A stretch of DNA of 49,123 nucleotides from the NCBI GenBank assembly GCA_947463125.1, contig CANHQZ010000013.1, positions 1 through 49,123 on the forward strand. The letters are read 5' to 3'. The translations under genes were made by a program, and so were the position numbers. This document shows, piece by piece, positions 11,301 to 19,299 of this stretch. This DNA comes from Flavobacteriales bacterium (lineage in GTDB: Bacteria; Bacteroidota; Bacteroidia; NS11-12g; UBA955). The notes below the pieces were generated by a model. That model searched no databases. It was not told where the DNA came from and worked only from the letters and a program-made list of their open reading frames with translations. Within the stretch, counting starts at the first letter, position 1, and each line of letters opens with the position of its first letter.

Positions 11301-11477
11301 TTGTGCGGCTTCGCGAAAAAAATCGGGGATGCCGCTTACGTTGTTGATGTCGGTAAGGCAAACGGGACAAGGTTTCGGACTTGTTTTACCCAGCGATGCA
11401 GCCATCTGCAGCAACAGGTCTTTGGGCGAGAGTATTCCATACCGCAAACTGAAGTAAGAATGGCATTGCAAAAACAT
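8379..11477 (-). CDS. DNA polymerase III alpha subunit, DnaE2-like
   Basis: A 1032-residue C-family polymerase, shorter than replicative DnaE1 proteins and within the DnaE2/ImuC size range. From the N-terminus: a PHP domain, the polymerase core with GRGSGANSMVAY and the catalytic aspartates in PDFDLDF, the FAKGHSASYAVESYQ thumb/finger motif, helix-hairpin-helix elements (LKILIRIGALRFTG), and an OB fold at the end. The PHP start LQCHSYFSLRYG differs from the replicative L-H-V-H-x-x-[YF]-S-L-L-D-G form: the first His is Gln and the Asp is Tyr, so metal-dependent proofreading there is probably lost. The usual partners imuA/imuB are not adjacent. Probable role: damage-tolerant synthesis. Confidence 0.9.
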   Translation of the reverse strand: MFLQCHSYFSLRYGILSPKDLLLQMAASLGKTSPKPCPVCLTDINNVSGIPDFFREAAQYPQLQPCAGIDFRDGETGGKCLYVGIAENETGFAEMNRFLSQYRLAGKKLPAWPPELENVHFIFPFERTQEKGFPAKPSENQWIGVRPEMLGKLRLSLWQKHTSKLLAMQPMTFRHADDFESHRLLRCIAGNCLLSKLLPGETGHPKDCLTNTDAWLRQYADAPFLVENTLRLMQRCTFRSVFGGNQNKKIFTGNADEDFRLMTDLAMDGLRYRYPKYTYATKQRLESEMKLIYELGFTAYFLISWDICRFAREQGFFYVGRGSGANSMVAYCLRITDVDPIDLDLYFERFINPYRTSPPDFDLDFSWQDRDAVTDYIFQKHGREHTALLATYNTFQSNAVVRELGKVFGLPKEEIDHLMEKPTYFSPSMLEEQAGHKIRDGKAVYVSPGIGERATLSKSVRPQQRDTLAGQIMRHALRLHELPNYRSIHAGGILISEKSIYHYSALDMPPKGFPTVQWSMLEAEDLGLAKFDILSQRGLGHIKDAVRLVKENKGEDIDIHRIQEFKADERIKRIIGSGHTMGCFYVESPAMRQLLRKLKCSDYLTLVAASSVIRPGVARSGMMRSFIERHINPEKRKEAHPVLQQIMPDTYGIMVYQEDVIKVAHHFAGLGLAESDVLRRGMSGKFRSREEFQKVKDRFFTLCKEKGHPEKLSAEVWHQIESFAGYSFAKGHSASYAVESYQSLYLKAYHPLEFYVGVINNFGGFYRTEFYLHGARMCGADIQPPCVNHSDYLTNINGRKMYLGFVHIASLEQKLAERMVAERNINGPYLSLNDFKERVEPGLEQLKILIRIGALRFTGKSRKALMWEAHWLTNRKKPAPVTEKLFRETPKDFVLPELSHSTLEDAYEQIELLGFPLCSPFAMLPPCTLPEKPILSKHLPGMQEKMVKIFGYLVTIKPTRTIKGQEMNFGTWLDASGHFFDTLHFPDVLRRFPFKGRGIYRLTGIVTDDFGVYSIAVSHMEKLPYLPDPRYE

Positions 11478-11580
11478 ATGATAAAAAAATTAACAATAAA
11501 AAGTCATTAAATATAGCAAAAAAGAATGATCTTTTAATAATATATCCCAAGGAAATGGGGTATAGCGGATTCTGATTTCT

Positions 11581-11588
11581 TACTTTTG
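11581..11588 (+). promoter_or_regulatory. -7 promoter element of the MORN-FISUMP gene (TACTTTTG)
   Basis: A perfect TAnnTTTG match ending 15 nt before the chosen ATG at 11604. The upstream 100 bases are AT-rich; no convincing -33 TTG is visible. Confidence 0.5.
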
Positions 11589-11603
11589 CTGACCAATACA
11601 ATA

Positions 11604-14228
11604 ATGAAGCGTTGTTCTTTAATAATCTTGACACTGACTCTGTTGCTGAGTAAACGGTTGCATGCCCAAACAAGCCGCTATGATTTGCGCTTTTATCACA
11701 AGGATAAGAAGGGTGCATTTTATATGTATTCTGATACCACTCTTGTTAAAATTAGCGATGATGGCAGTGAAATTAAAAAATCCACCGAAGAGAAGCTCCC
11801 CATATTCTTTAGTTTGAATGGGGGGGGAATTGTTTCCGGATTTTATACAGGTGAAGTTACCAAAATCAAAACAGAAGAGGGCAAATTTCAAATTCCCCAT
11901 GGCGCAGGTAGTTTGACAGAATCCAATTTGGTTGCTGCCATTACATACAATGGTAGTTTCTACAAAGGGGTTTTTCACGGAAAAGGCAAATTGGTGACCC
12001 AAAATTTTACCTATGAGGGAGATTTTGCAGCCGGGCAGAAAAACGGGAAAGGCAAAATGTTATATGCCAATCCAAAAGAAGAATATAACGGAGACTGGAG
12101 TGATGATAAACGTCACGGAACCGGTACTATGTGGTATAAGGATATATCACGTTATAGCGGTGCTTGGCAGAATGATAAAAGACATGGCATTGGAAGACTT
12201 GAATTTCCTCCCGGATTCGAATTGCCAATTTGTGAGTATGGTTCACTTAGGGCTAAATCTCTTGAAAGTACTTGGATAAATGACACGATCAATGGAGAGG
12301 GGGTTTTAACCTATGATGAGGTAAGGCCTGAAAGGAAATTGAGTAGGCAGGAAGAGCAAAATGCGATTAACCCTCAGAAAGGAGACTATGTGGAAGAAAA
12401 AATAATTCCGAGAGAGGGATCAAATAAAAAAATAATATGGAATGGATTAAATCCTACCGGTGAATTTAAAGTAGTTTTCACCAACGGAAATCAATATAAC
12501 GGTAAAATGACGAAAGGTAAGCTGGATGGTAAGGGAGAGCTGTATTTTAAGGTAAAAGGAGCTGAGGAGCAGGGCTACAAAAATGGAGTATGGGAGAATG
12601 GATTGTTTACGGGCAAGGCTACCTTACCTTTAGTTCCTAAAGGATATTACAAAGGTAAATTAGTTAAAGACCAAAAACAGGGGGAGGGTGAGATTAAGTA
12701 TGACGATGGAACTGTTTATTTGGGCAATTGGGAGAATGACTTGCGCGCAGGAAAAGGTAAATATACTTGGCCCAGCGGTAGTTACTATGATGGAGAATGG
12801 AAAAACAACCAGATTAATGGATTTGGAACTAAGGTTATTAAAGGATACAGTATCTGGAAATGCAATTGGAAAGATGAGATTCCTTCCGATACGGGTGAGG
12901 TTACCTTTGCCACTGGTGCCAAGTATGTCGGAGGTGTAAGCGGAAAGAAAGATGGCAACATAATACGTTATTTTTTTCATGGATTTGGCCGTTTTTACCA
13001 AAGTTTCCCATCGGAAGATACCAGTATGCGCAATGATTCGTCCTATGTAGGTAACTTCAAGGAAGGGTTGCCACATGGAAAGGGAAGACTGGAGAGGAAT
13101 TATGTGAATCAAGAAGATAATTTAATACAATTGATTTACGATGGTAATTGGGTTAATGGATTGAAGCAAGGCTATGGAAAGCAGGAAATGCATTTCATGA
13201 TGGGCTTTGAATCTTTTGATGGCGAATGGCAAGGTGGTTTAAAACACGGAAAAGGTAAAATGTTCGTAACCGGAGAAATGACAGAAACCACCTACACTGG
13301 AACTTGGAACAACGATAAAATGTCAGGTTATGGGGAATCATATACAGAATTCAGTAATCCGGAAAATAATGCAATCGAGAAGGTTACATACAAAGGACAG
13401 TTTGCGGAGGACATGAAAAATCGTCAGGGAACTGAAATTTCCGATGAAGGTACCTACACCGGCGAATGGAAAAATGATGTCATAAATGGTATGGGTAAAA
13501 TGATCTATAAAAATGGACGGATTTATGAAGGTCAATGGGCAAAAGGGTTGCCAAATGGAGAAGGTAAAATGCGTTTTGCAAACGGAACTATTAAACAAGG
13601 TAAATTTATTGATGGTGATTTTGGCATGTTGACAGATATTGATGGCAATGTATATAACACAATAAAAGTAGGTACACAGTTATGGATGGCTGATAACTTA
13701 AAAGTAACACGCTATCAAAATGGTGACCCAATTTCAACTACCAATCCTATTAAGAAGGATATTGCATATGATAAAAACCAACCCAATAAATATCAGTGGG
13801 TCTACTCAGGTGATGTTGAAGGCAGCCAAAAGTTTGGCCGTTATTATACTTGGTTTGCAGTTACTGATGCAAGAAATGTTTGTCCTGCTGGCTGGCGAAT
13901 GCCTACAATTCAAGAATGGTGGACATTGGAAAGGGGTTTGATTCAAAATGGAGGAGCATCCGATTTTAATATTCAATTGGCTGGATACAGGTCTGCCTAC
14001 GGTGATTTTGTTGATGCCGGAAGTAAGGCTCGCTGGTGGTCGTCCACAGATTATAGCAACTATGGAGAAGTTTGGAACATACATACAAAAAAGGATAGCT
14101 CGCCTGATGTGAATTTTAGTCATAACAGTAGTGAATTGTTTTGGGAGACATTTAATTCTTATACAGGTATGACTTTTTGGGGTGCTACGAAAACTACAGG
14201 CCTATCTGTAAGGTGTATTAAGAAGTAA
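11604..14228 (+). CDS. Secreted MORN-repeat protein with C-terminal FISUMP domain
   Basis: An 874-residue protein. A signal peptide (MKRCSLIILTLTLLLSKRLHAQ) is followed by a region with roughly fifteen MORN-type repeats of the Y-x-G-x-[WF]-x-x-x-x-x-x-G-x-G-x-[ML] form, for example YEGDFAAGQKNGKGKM, YNGDWSDDKRHGTGTM, YDGEWKNNQINGFGT and YEGQWAKGLPNGEGKM. From about residue 680 the chain becomes a FISUMP domain (Fibrobacter succinogenes major paralogous domain) with the diagnostic order: VYNTIKVGTQLWMADNLK, RYYTWFAVTDARNVCPAGWRMPT, WWSSTDY and a closing GLSVRCIK. Both modules are common in Bacteroidota surface proteins, but the combination is notable. I prefer ATG 11604 over an upstream TTG-type start because it begins the signal peptide. 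The gene looks visibly more AT-rich than neighbouring dnaE. Confidence 0.88.
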   Translation: MKRCSLIILTLTLLLSKRLHAQTSRYDLRFYHKDKKGAFYMYSDTTLVKISDDGSEIKKSTEEKLPIFFSLNGGGIVSGFYTGEVTKIKTEEGKFQIPHGAGSLTESNLVAAITYNGSFYKGVFHGKGKLVTQNFTYEGDFAAGQKNGKGKMLYANPKEEYNGDWSDDKRHGTGTMWYKDISRYSGAWQNDKRHGIGRLEFPPGFELPICEYGSLRAKSLESTWINDTINGEGVLTYDEVRPERKLSRQEEQNAINPQKGDYVEEKIIPREGSNKKIIWNGLNPTGEFKVVFTNGNQYNGKMTKGKLDGKGELYFKVKGAEEQGYKNGVWENGLFTGKATLPLVPKGYYKGKLVKDQKQGEGEIKYDDGTVYLGNWENDLRAGKGKYTWPSGSYYDGEWKNNQINGFGTKVIKGYSIWKCNWKDEIPSDTGEVTFATGAKYVGGVSGKKDGNIIRYFFHGFGRFYQSFPSEDTSMRNDSSYVGNFKEGLPHGKGRLERNYVNQEDNLIQLIYDGNWVNGLKQGYGKQEMHFMMGFESFDGEWQGGLKHGKGKMFVTGEMTETTYTGTWNNDKMSGYGESYTEFSNPENNAIEKVTYKGQFAEDMKNRQGTEISDEGTYTGEWKNDVINGMGKMIYKNGRIYEGQWAKGLPNGEGKMRFANGTIKQGKFIDGDFGMLTDIDGNVYNTIKVGTQLWMADNLKVTRYQNGDPISTTNPIKKDIAYDKNQPNKYQWVYSGDVEGSQKFGRYYTWFAVTDARNVCPAGWRMPTIQEWWTLERGLIQNGGASDFNIQLAGYRSAYGDFVDAGSKARWWSSTDYSNYGEVWNIHTKKDSSPDVNFSHNSSELFWETFNSYTGMTFWGATKTTGLSVRCIKK

Positions 14229-14270
14229 TTGATTATGCACTAATTGGTTTTGTGAACTTGTCACAATGAT

Positions 14271-14911
14271 ATGCTGTTTTTTCGTAAAATCTTCTACCGG
14301 CTGAAAGTGCTGCTATCCATGTTTTCGGCGCCTCTGTACGGAATTCGCAGGGTTATCTGCACCGCAAAGCAGTTACGCTGTTCAGCGATGAAGGCAACGC
14401 GGATGAATACCAGAAAGAAGTGTATGCATTTGCACGCAGCCTCTACGATGAAAAAAAACTAAGCGGTGTTCTGGATATCGGCTGTGGTTCGGCATTCAAA
14501 CTGCTGGCGAATTTTCAAAATGCACCCAAGGCCGGTGCAGAACTCAATACAGACTGGCTCAAACAACAATATCCCAACGAAACCTGGTTCGCGTTTTCAG
14601 ATTCTTCATGGAAAGCATTTCCGGCACAGTTGATGATCTGTGCGGATGTAATTGAGCACGTTCCCAATCCGGATGCATTTGTTGAGGATTTGCTGGAACA
14701 CAGGGAATCAAAATATTTTGTTTTCAGCACACCCGACCGAAACCTGGATACATCACCCTGGAAGTTTGGTCCACCCAATAACGAGGCGCATTACCGAGAG
14801 TGGACGTTTGAGGAATTTGAAGGATTTTTGTCGCGTTATTTTAGGGTGGTTCACCATTCCATTAGCAACCATGAGCAAAGAACGCAGATGCTTGTTGCGG
14901 AGCGCAAATAA
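14271..14911 (+). pseudogene. SAM-dependent methyltransferase, frameshifted near 14342
   Basis: Two frames join into one methyltransferase. Frame 1 starts at ATG 14271 (MLFFRKIFYRLKVLLSM...PLYG). At about 14342 the reading continues in another frame as NSQGYLHRKAVTLFSDEG, EYQKEVYAFARSLYDEKKL, then the SAM motif DIGCGSAFKLL, the ADVIEHVPNP motif and a terminal EQRTQMLVAERK. The frame-2 sequence is open back to a stop at 14285, well before its first plausible start, and the residues before the GTG at 14420 look like genuine protein. The whole span is 641 nt; restoring one base (for example an extra A in GGAATTC at 14340-14346) gives 214 codons. This is either a real inactivating frameshift or a sequence error. 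The intact C-terminal part alone could start at GTG 14420. Confidence 0.75.
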
Positions 14912-14926
14912 ACCCCGGTAATTTTG
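14895..14926 (+). promoter_or_regulatory. Promoter of the alpha/beta hydrolase gene
   Basis: TTG (14895-14897), a 21-nt spacer and TAATTTTG (14919-14926) match the Bacteroidota consensus. The -33 part lies in the end of the preceding methyltransferase; the ATG at 14964 is 37 nt downstream. Confidence 0.6.
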
Positions 14927-14963
14927 GTATTCAACGGGTGTTATCGTAACATTGAAATCCAAA

Positions 14964-16145
14964 ATGATTAACATATTGAAATTTATTGCGTTGATGCTTT
15001 TAACTGCCGCCTTACAGTTAAAAGCACAGCCCTTTGCTGTAGGCCACACCACCCTTAGTTTATCCGATGCATCTCGGGGCAACCGCAGTATTCCGGTGGA
15101 GGTTTACTACCCGGCAGCATCAGCGGGTGATAATGTTCCGGTATCCGGAAGTCGTAAATTTCCTGTAATAGCTTTCGGCCATGGCTTTGTAATGACCTGG
15201 GATGCGTATAAAAATGTTTGGAACGCCCTGGTTCCCGAAGGCTTTATTATCGCTTTTCCCAAAACAGAAGGCACAACATCACCATCCCATTCGGAGTTTG
15301 GCAAAGACCTGGCTTTTGTGCTGACTGCAATGGATTTGCAGGGTAAAAACAGTTCTTCGCTTTTCTATAACAAAGTAGATACCATGAATTGTGTAATGGG
15401 GCACAGCATGGGCGGGGGAGCGGCCTTTATTGCCACCTCGGTTTCTTCCAGGATAAAACACATAGCCACCCTGGCTGCAGCAGAGACCAATCCGTCGGCA
15501 ATAAAAGCGGCATCAACGCTGAAAATTCCATCGCTGGTACTGGCGGGCGGCAACGACTGTGTGACACCACCTGCGGCACATCAGGTCCCTATGTATGACT
15601 CGCTGAAGAGCACCTGCAAGGCCTATGTCAGCATCAAAGGAGGTAGCCATTGCCAAATGGCAGAAGATAATTTTCTGTGCAATTTTGGTGAAGCCACCTG
15701 CAACCCTAAACCCACCATTTCAAGATCAGTGCAGCATCAGACATTATTTCGGTTTCTCATCCCATGGCTCAGATTTCATTTGCTGAAGGATTGTCAATCC
15801 GGACAAACCTTTGATTCGCTTGCCTCTATAGAAGTATCGGTTAGCGTGCGGAAAAATTGTATGCTTTGCCCTGTAAATAAAGTATCAGAATTACTGCCCG
15901 AGAGTATTTCCATATATCCCGTACCAGTGGAGGAAACCCTCACAATCCATGTTTCAGATGCTGTTAAAATTTCAGGTTGCGATCTGTTTTCGCCGGAAGG
16001 CAGACAGTTATTTCACTGGAATATAAATGTCTCCGATACAAGAAATGTTACGTTGAAATTGCCTGCGGAAATCAATTCGGGCGTTTATTTGCTGCGTGTC
16101 AGCAACGGTGCAGAACAGCGGACAATTCGAATTTTGAAGCGCTGA
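14964..16145 (+). CDS. Secreted alpha/beta hydrolase with T9SS sorting domain
   Basis: A 393-residue secreted hydrolase. The signal peptide (MINILKFIALMLLTAALQLKAQ) is followed by an alpha/beta-hydrolase domain resembling chlorophyllase/PET-hydrolase-like and dienelactone-type esterases. The oxyanion region is FPVIAFGHGF, the nucleophile elbow is GHSMGGG (Ser about residue 150), an acidic residue follows in LAGGNDCVTPP, and the catalytic His is in KGGSHCQM. Several cysteines suggest disulfides. The last ~80 residues are a type A T9SS C-terminal domain: ISIYPVPVEETLTI, a central strand, and SGVYLLRVSNG ending in RILKR. ATG 14964 is chosen over TTG 14952. The substrate is unknown. The stop abuts the convergent adaptor gene with no gap. 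Confidence 0.85.
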   Translation: MINILKFIALMLLTAALQLKAQPFAVGHTTLSLSDASRGNRSIPVEVYYPAASAGDNVPVSGSRKFPVIAFGHGFVMTWDAYKNVWNALVPEGFIIAFPKTEGTTSPSHSEFGKDLAFVLTAMDLQGKNSSSLFYNKVDTMNCVMGHSMGGGAAFIATSVSSRIKHIATLAAAETNPSAIKAASTLKIPSLVLAGGNDCVTPPAAHQVPMYDSLKSTCKAYVSIKGGSHCQMAEDNFLCNFGEATCNPKPTISRSVQHQTLFRFLIPWLRFHLLKDCQSGQTFDSLASIEVSVSVRKNCMLCPVNKVSELLPESISIYPVPVEETLTIHVSDAVKISGCDLFSPEGRQLFHWNINVSDTRNVTLKLPAEINSGVYLLRVSNGAEQRTIRILKR

Positions 16146-17465
16146 CTACTTTTTCTCGTAAACCTTGTCCTTATCGGTTTTTACCACCTTATCGCCGTCG
16201 TACAGTGTTTTGGCAATGGCAATGCCGGGTGCTGAAACCACTTCATCCCCGGGTTTCAATCCTTCGGTGATTTCAAAGTAGTCCAAATCCTGCAAACCGG
16301 TTTTTACCTTAACTGATTTCAAAATGCCATTGTTATACAGCAATACCCAAGTGCCTTTGTCTTCTTTTTTGGGTTCCTCTGTCTGGCTTTTACCATTTTT
16401 GGCTCCCACATCCGATTTTTTGGCAGGGTTGCGGGTAGTAACGGCTGATATGGGCACGCATAGAACGTTATTTTTTGAAATGGTCTTGATGTCTACCGTT
16501 GCTGTCATTCCCGGCCTGAAAGGCTGATTTCTTCCCATTCCCAGGTCGGCGTAGCTCTCAGGAAGGATGCGCACCTTTACCACAAAATTGGTTACCTGGT
16601 CGGTCAATAACTGCGTGCTGTTGAATTTGGCACTGTTGGCAATCTGGGTCACAATTCCTTTGAAAACCCTGTCAGGATAGGCATCAACCTTGATATCGGC
16701 ACTGTCGCCGTTTTTGATGCGCACAATGTCGTTTTCATTCACATTCACTTCCACTTCCATCACATTCAAATTGCTGATGCGCATGATTTCAGTGCCTGCC
16801 ATCTGCGCGGTTCCTACCACACGTTCGCCTTTTTCGCTGTTCATTTGGGTAACAATGCCGCTGGCAGGGGCAAAGATGGATGTTCTGCCCAGGTTGCGTC
16901 TGCCTTCTTCCAGCCTGGCAGCAGCACTGGCGGTGGTGTATTTGGCGGCAAGGGCATTCTTTTCGGCAGAAATGGCGTCTGCCTTAGCCACCTCATACTG
17001 CACGCGGGCCTGATCCCATTCCTGTTCGCTGATGACCTTTTGCTCGTGGAGCTGTTTTTGTCTTTTGTAATTGGCTTCAGCCTGAATCAATGAAGCCGCA
17101 GCTCTTACTTTCTGAGCCTCACTGCCGGCCATGCCTGCCCGGGCATTGTCCAGATTAGCACTCAGCTGGCTGATGGTGGTTTCATACAGTTCAGGATTGA
17201 TGCGCAAAAGCAACTGCCCCTGTCTTACGCTGTCACCCTCCATTACAGCCATTTCAATGATTTCTCCGCTCACATCCGCACTGATTTTTACTTCGCTTTC
17301 GGGTTGTATTTTCCCGCTCACACTCACAATTTCAGTGATGGTTCTGGTTACAGCCTTGTCCGTACTTACGCGTATTTCGGATTTGCCGCCCCGGAATATG
17401 GCTATCAGTAGCAACAGCAGCACAACAGAACCAATGGAAATCCAAACGATTTTTTTCTTTTTCAT
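16146..17465 (-). CDS. Periplasmic adaptor (membrane fusion protein), MacA/RND type
   Basis: A 439-residue HlyD/MacA-type adaptor that links an inner-membrane pump to TolC. It has a single N-terminal membrane anchor (about residues 5-24), then the lipoyl half-motif (VSGKIQPESEVKISADVSGEI, VMEGDSVRQGQLLLRI), a long coiled-coil hairpin (about 95-190), the second lipoyl half (IFAPASGIVTQMNSEKGERV), a beta-barrel domain, and a membrane-proximal domain ending in GLKPGDEVVSAPG. It starts 1 nt after the TolC stop, so the two form an operon. No permease or ABC pump follows: the stop is immediately adjacent to the convergent hydrolase. Its inner-membrane partner must be encoded elsewhere. Confidence 0.92.
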   Translation of the reverse strand: MKKKKIVWISIGSVVLLLLLIAIFRGGKSEIRVSTDKAVTRTITEIVSVSGKIQPESEVKISADVSGEIIEMAVMEGDSVRQGQLLLRINPELYETTISQLSANLDNARAGMAGSEAQKVRAAASLIQAEANYKRQKQLHEQKVISEQEWDQARVQYEVAKADAISAEKNALAAKYTTASAAARLEEGRRNLGRTSIFAPASGIVTQMNSEKGERVVGTAQMAGTEIMRISNLNVMEVEVNVNENDIVRIKNGDSADIKVDAYPDRVFKGIVTQIANSAKFNSTQLLTDQVTNFVVKVRILPESYADLGMGRNQPFRPGMTATVDIKTISKNNVLCVPISAVTTRNPAKKSDVGAKNGKSQTEEPKKEDKGTWVLLYNNGILKSVKVKTGLQDLDYFEITEGLKPGDEVVSAPGIAIAKTLYDGDKVVKTDKDKVYEKK

Positions 17466-17466
17466 T

Positions 17467-18885
17467 TTACAGTGTTAAAGGTTTGCCCAGGTAAAAATCC
17501 AGTACCATTTTTCTGAACATATATTCATACCGAACCGAGGTTAGGTTGTTTCGTGCGGTTGTTTCGTTGGTTTGCGCCAGCTGTAGCTCAAATACATTGG
17601 ATTGTCCCGCATCAAACCGTTTTTTCACAAACTCCATGTTTCTTTTTTGTGCATCCATGGCCCTAATGGCAGCCTGATAGCGTTCCATAGCCGAAGTAAA
17701 GTTGTTATAAGCTGAAACAACTTCGCTGTAAAGGTTTTGTACGGCTCTTTCAGCACTGAGTTTGGCTCTTGTTTCGTCCAGCGATGCACGCTGAGCGGTG
17801 TTTCTTGCCTGCAATTTACCATACACCGGCACAGACAAGTTGAAGCCCAATGACTGTCCAAAATTGTCTTTGATCTGCCGGTTAAAATCAATGGTTTGCA
17901 AGGTGTATTGAATGTTTGGTGCTTCTACAATATCGTTGGTGCCCTGCACGCGGCCTATAGGTTCAAAACCGGAAATGGTCATGGCTGAAACAGATTTTGC
18001 ATTACTTGAATACACCGTGCTGAGGTTTCCTCCAACAGAAAGCACAGGCATCATGCCGCCCCTGGCGGATTTGCGGGCGTATGTGGCAGCTTTGTGTCTG
18101 AAAATGGCAGCCTGCACATCCGGTCTTCTTTTCATGGCACTGTCAAAAAGTTCCTGTTGGCCAGCCGGATAGGATTCCGGCTTATATAAGCTTACGGAAG
18201 GACGGATTATGTCGAAGTTGCTCTCCACGGGCAGTCTCAGTACCATTTTTAGGTTGGTAAGCGCAAGAATCTCCTGGTTCGCAGCATTGGTCAGTGCGGT
18301 TTGGTCGTTTGCCTTCTGTGCCTCAAGGTTGAGTATCTGCCCTTCATTCACCACGCCGGCCTCAAACAGTCTACGGGTTCTTTGCAGCTGCGATTCTGTG
18401 TTTTTTAGCGTTTCTTCTGCGCTGGATTTCAGTTCTTTGGCCTGAATAATCTGCAAAAACAGGTTGGCTACATTTAGTGCCGTATTTTGTTCCATGCTTT
18501 TGAGATCGCTTTCGCCTGCAAGCCAAAGGTATTTGCTTTGCTGAATTCCATTGCGGATTTGTCCGCCTGCGTATAGCAGCACACTGCTTTGCAATTGTAA
18601 ATTGTTGCTGCTAACCGTGGTTTGAACAAACTGGTTCGTAAAGCGGTCAATACTTCTGCCTGACTGAAAAAATTGTCCTGCATTGATATTTGCATCCGGA
18701 GTGGCCGCAGCCATGCTGTTTTTCCAGTTTTGTGCTGCCTGCTTTGCAGAAATCTCCGCAAGCTGTACGTCGATATTGCTTTTCAGCGCCTGCTCAATGC
18801 ATTGTTCCAAAGTCCAGGTTCCGGACTGGGCAGTCGCTGCCAGAGGCGCTACCATTCCCAACATCCAGATCACAGCGATACGCAT
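17467..18885 (-). CDS. TolC-family outer membrane efflux protein
   Basis: A 472-residue TolC homolog with a signal peptide (MRIAVIWMLGMVAPLAATAQ) and two repeated OEP domains: QCIEQALKSNIDVQLAEISAKQAAQNWKNS near the N-terminus and the second half beginning near PDVQAAIFRHKAA. Long alpha-helical barrel segments are evident. I use the ATG at 18885; a frame extending to 18933 adds residues without signal-peptide character. A TATTTTTG promoter element ends just 4 nt before this ATG. The gene is divergent from the cobalamin riboswitch operon and co-transcribed with the downstream adaptor. Confidence 0.92.
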   Translation of the reverse strand: MRIAVIWMLGMVAPLAATAQSGTWTLEQCIEQALKSNIDVQLAEISAKQAAQNWKNSMAAATPDANINAGQFFQSGRSIDRFTNQFVQTTVSSNNLQLQSSVLLYAGGQIRNGIQQSKYLWLAGESDLKSMEQNTALNVANLFLQIIQAKELKSSAEETLKNTESQLQRTRRLFEAGVVNEGQILNLEAQKANDQTALTNAANQEILALTNLKMVLRLPVESNFDIIRPSVSLYKPESYPAGQQELFDSAMKRRPDVQAAIFRHKAATYARKSARGGMMPVLSVGGNLSTVYSSNAKSVSAMTISGFEPIGRVQGTNDIVEAPNIQYTLQTIDFNRQIKDNFGQSLGFNLSVPVYGKLQARNTAQRASLDETRAKLSAERAVQNLYSEVVSAYNNFTSAMERYQAAIRAMDAQKRNMEFVKKRFDAGQSNVFELQLAQTNETTARNNLTSVRYEYMFRKMVLDFYLGKPLTL

Positions 18886-18889
18886 ACCG

Positions 18890-18897
18890 CAAAAATA
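18890..18897 (-). promoter_or_regulatory. -7 promoter element of the TolC gene (TATTTTTG)
   Basis: A perfect TAnnTTTG match on the minus strand, only 4 nt (CGGT) before the chosen ATG. If used, the transcript would be leaderless. No clear -33 TTG. Confidence 0.5.
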
Positions 18898-19014
18898 CTG
18901 ATATCGGCGCCATGAAGCTATGTTTTCAGCCATATTATCGTGGAACGGCCAAATTCAGTGGATAAAAGGTGTGTAATTATGAATTTTTGGCAAAAAATAT
19001 TTACACAAATGGGG

Positions 19015-19022
19015 TATTTTTG
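19015..19022 (+). promoter_or_regulatory. -7 promoter element of the B12 riboswitch operon (TATTTTTG)
   Basis: A perfect TAnnTTTG match placing transcription initiation just ahead of the first riboswitch helix. A TTTTTG run lies at 18984-18989, a slightly long 25 nt away, so the -33 assignment is uncertain. Confidence 0.6.
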
Positions 19023-19028
19023 CGGTGC

Positions 19029-19208
19029 ATCTGGTTCTCTGTTGCACACTCGTTCAATGGAGATGAAAAGGGAACTCCGGTGAAAAACCGGGACTGTACC
19101 CGCAGCTGTAACCCCGGCCCGCAAGGGCTTCGGCATTCTTAGCCACTGTTGAAGATACCAATGGGAAGGCGCCGAAATTAACAGGGGAAGTCAGAAGACC
19201 TGCCAGGC
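19029..19208 (+). promoter_or_regulatory. Cobalamin (B12) riboswitch
   Basis: All core signatures of the cobalamin aptamer are present in order: AAAAGGGAACTCCGGTGAAA (from 19067), CCGGGACTGTACCCGCAGCTGTAA, GCCACTG (19142-19148), GGGAAGGC (19163-19170) and the B12 box AAGTCAGAAGACCTGCC (19188-19204). CTGG at the 5' end (19031-19034) can pair with the CCAG closing the box, giving P1. Downstream, CGCTTT (19223-19228) pairs with AAAGCG (19237-19242), but no T-run follows, so translational rather than terminator control is more likely (inference). It precedes the TonB-dependent receptor and should repress the three-gene uptake operon when adenosylcobalamin or a related form is abundant. Confidence 0.95.
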
Positions 19209-19299
19209 GCAAAACAAAGGCTCGCTTTCGGGAAGAAAAGCGCACTGTATTGGGGAAACCCGGTCTATTGCATTTTTCATTTTCGGGCGGCATAGCACC

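Noticed and set aside
19223-19242. Riboswitch terminator hairpin
   Set aside because: The stem exists but no U-tract follows it.
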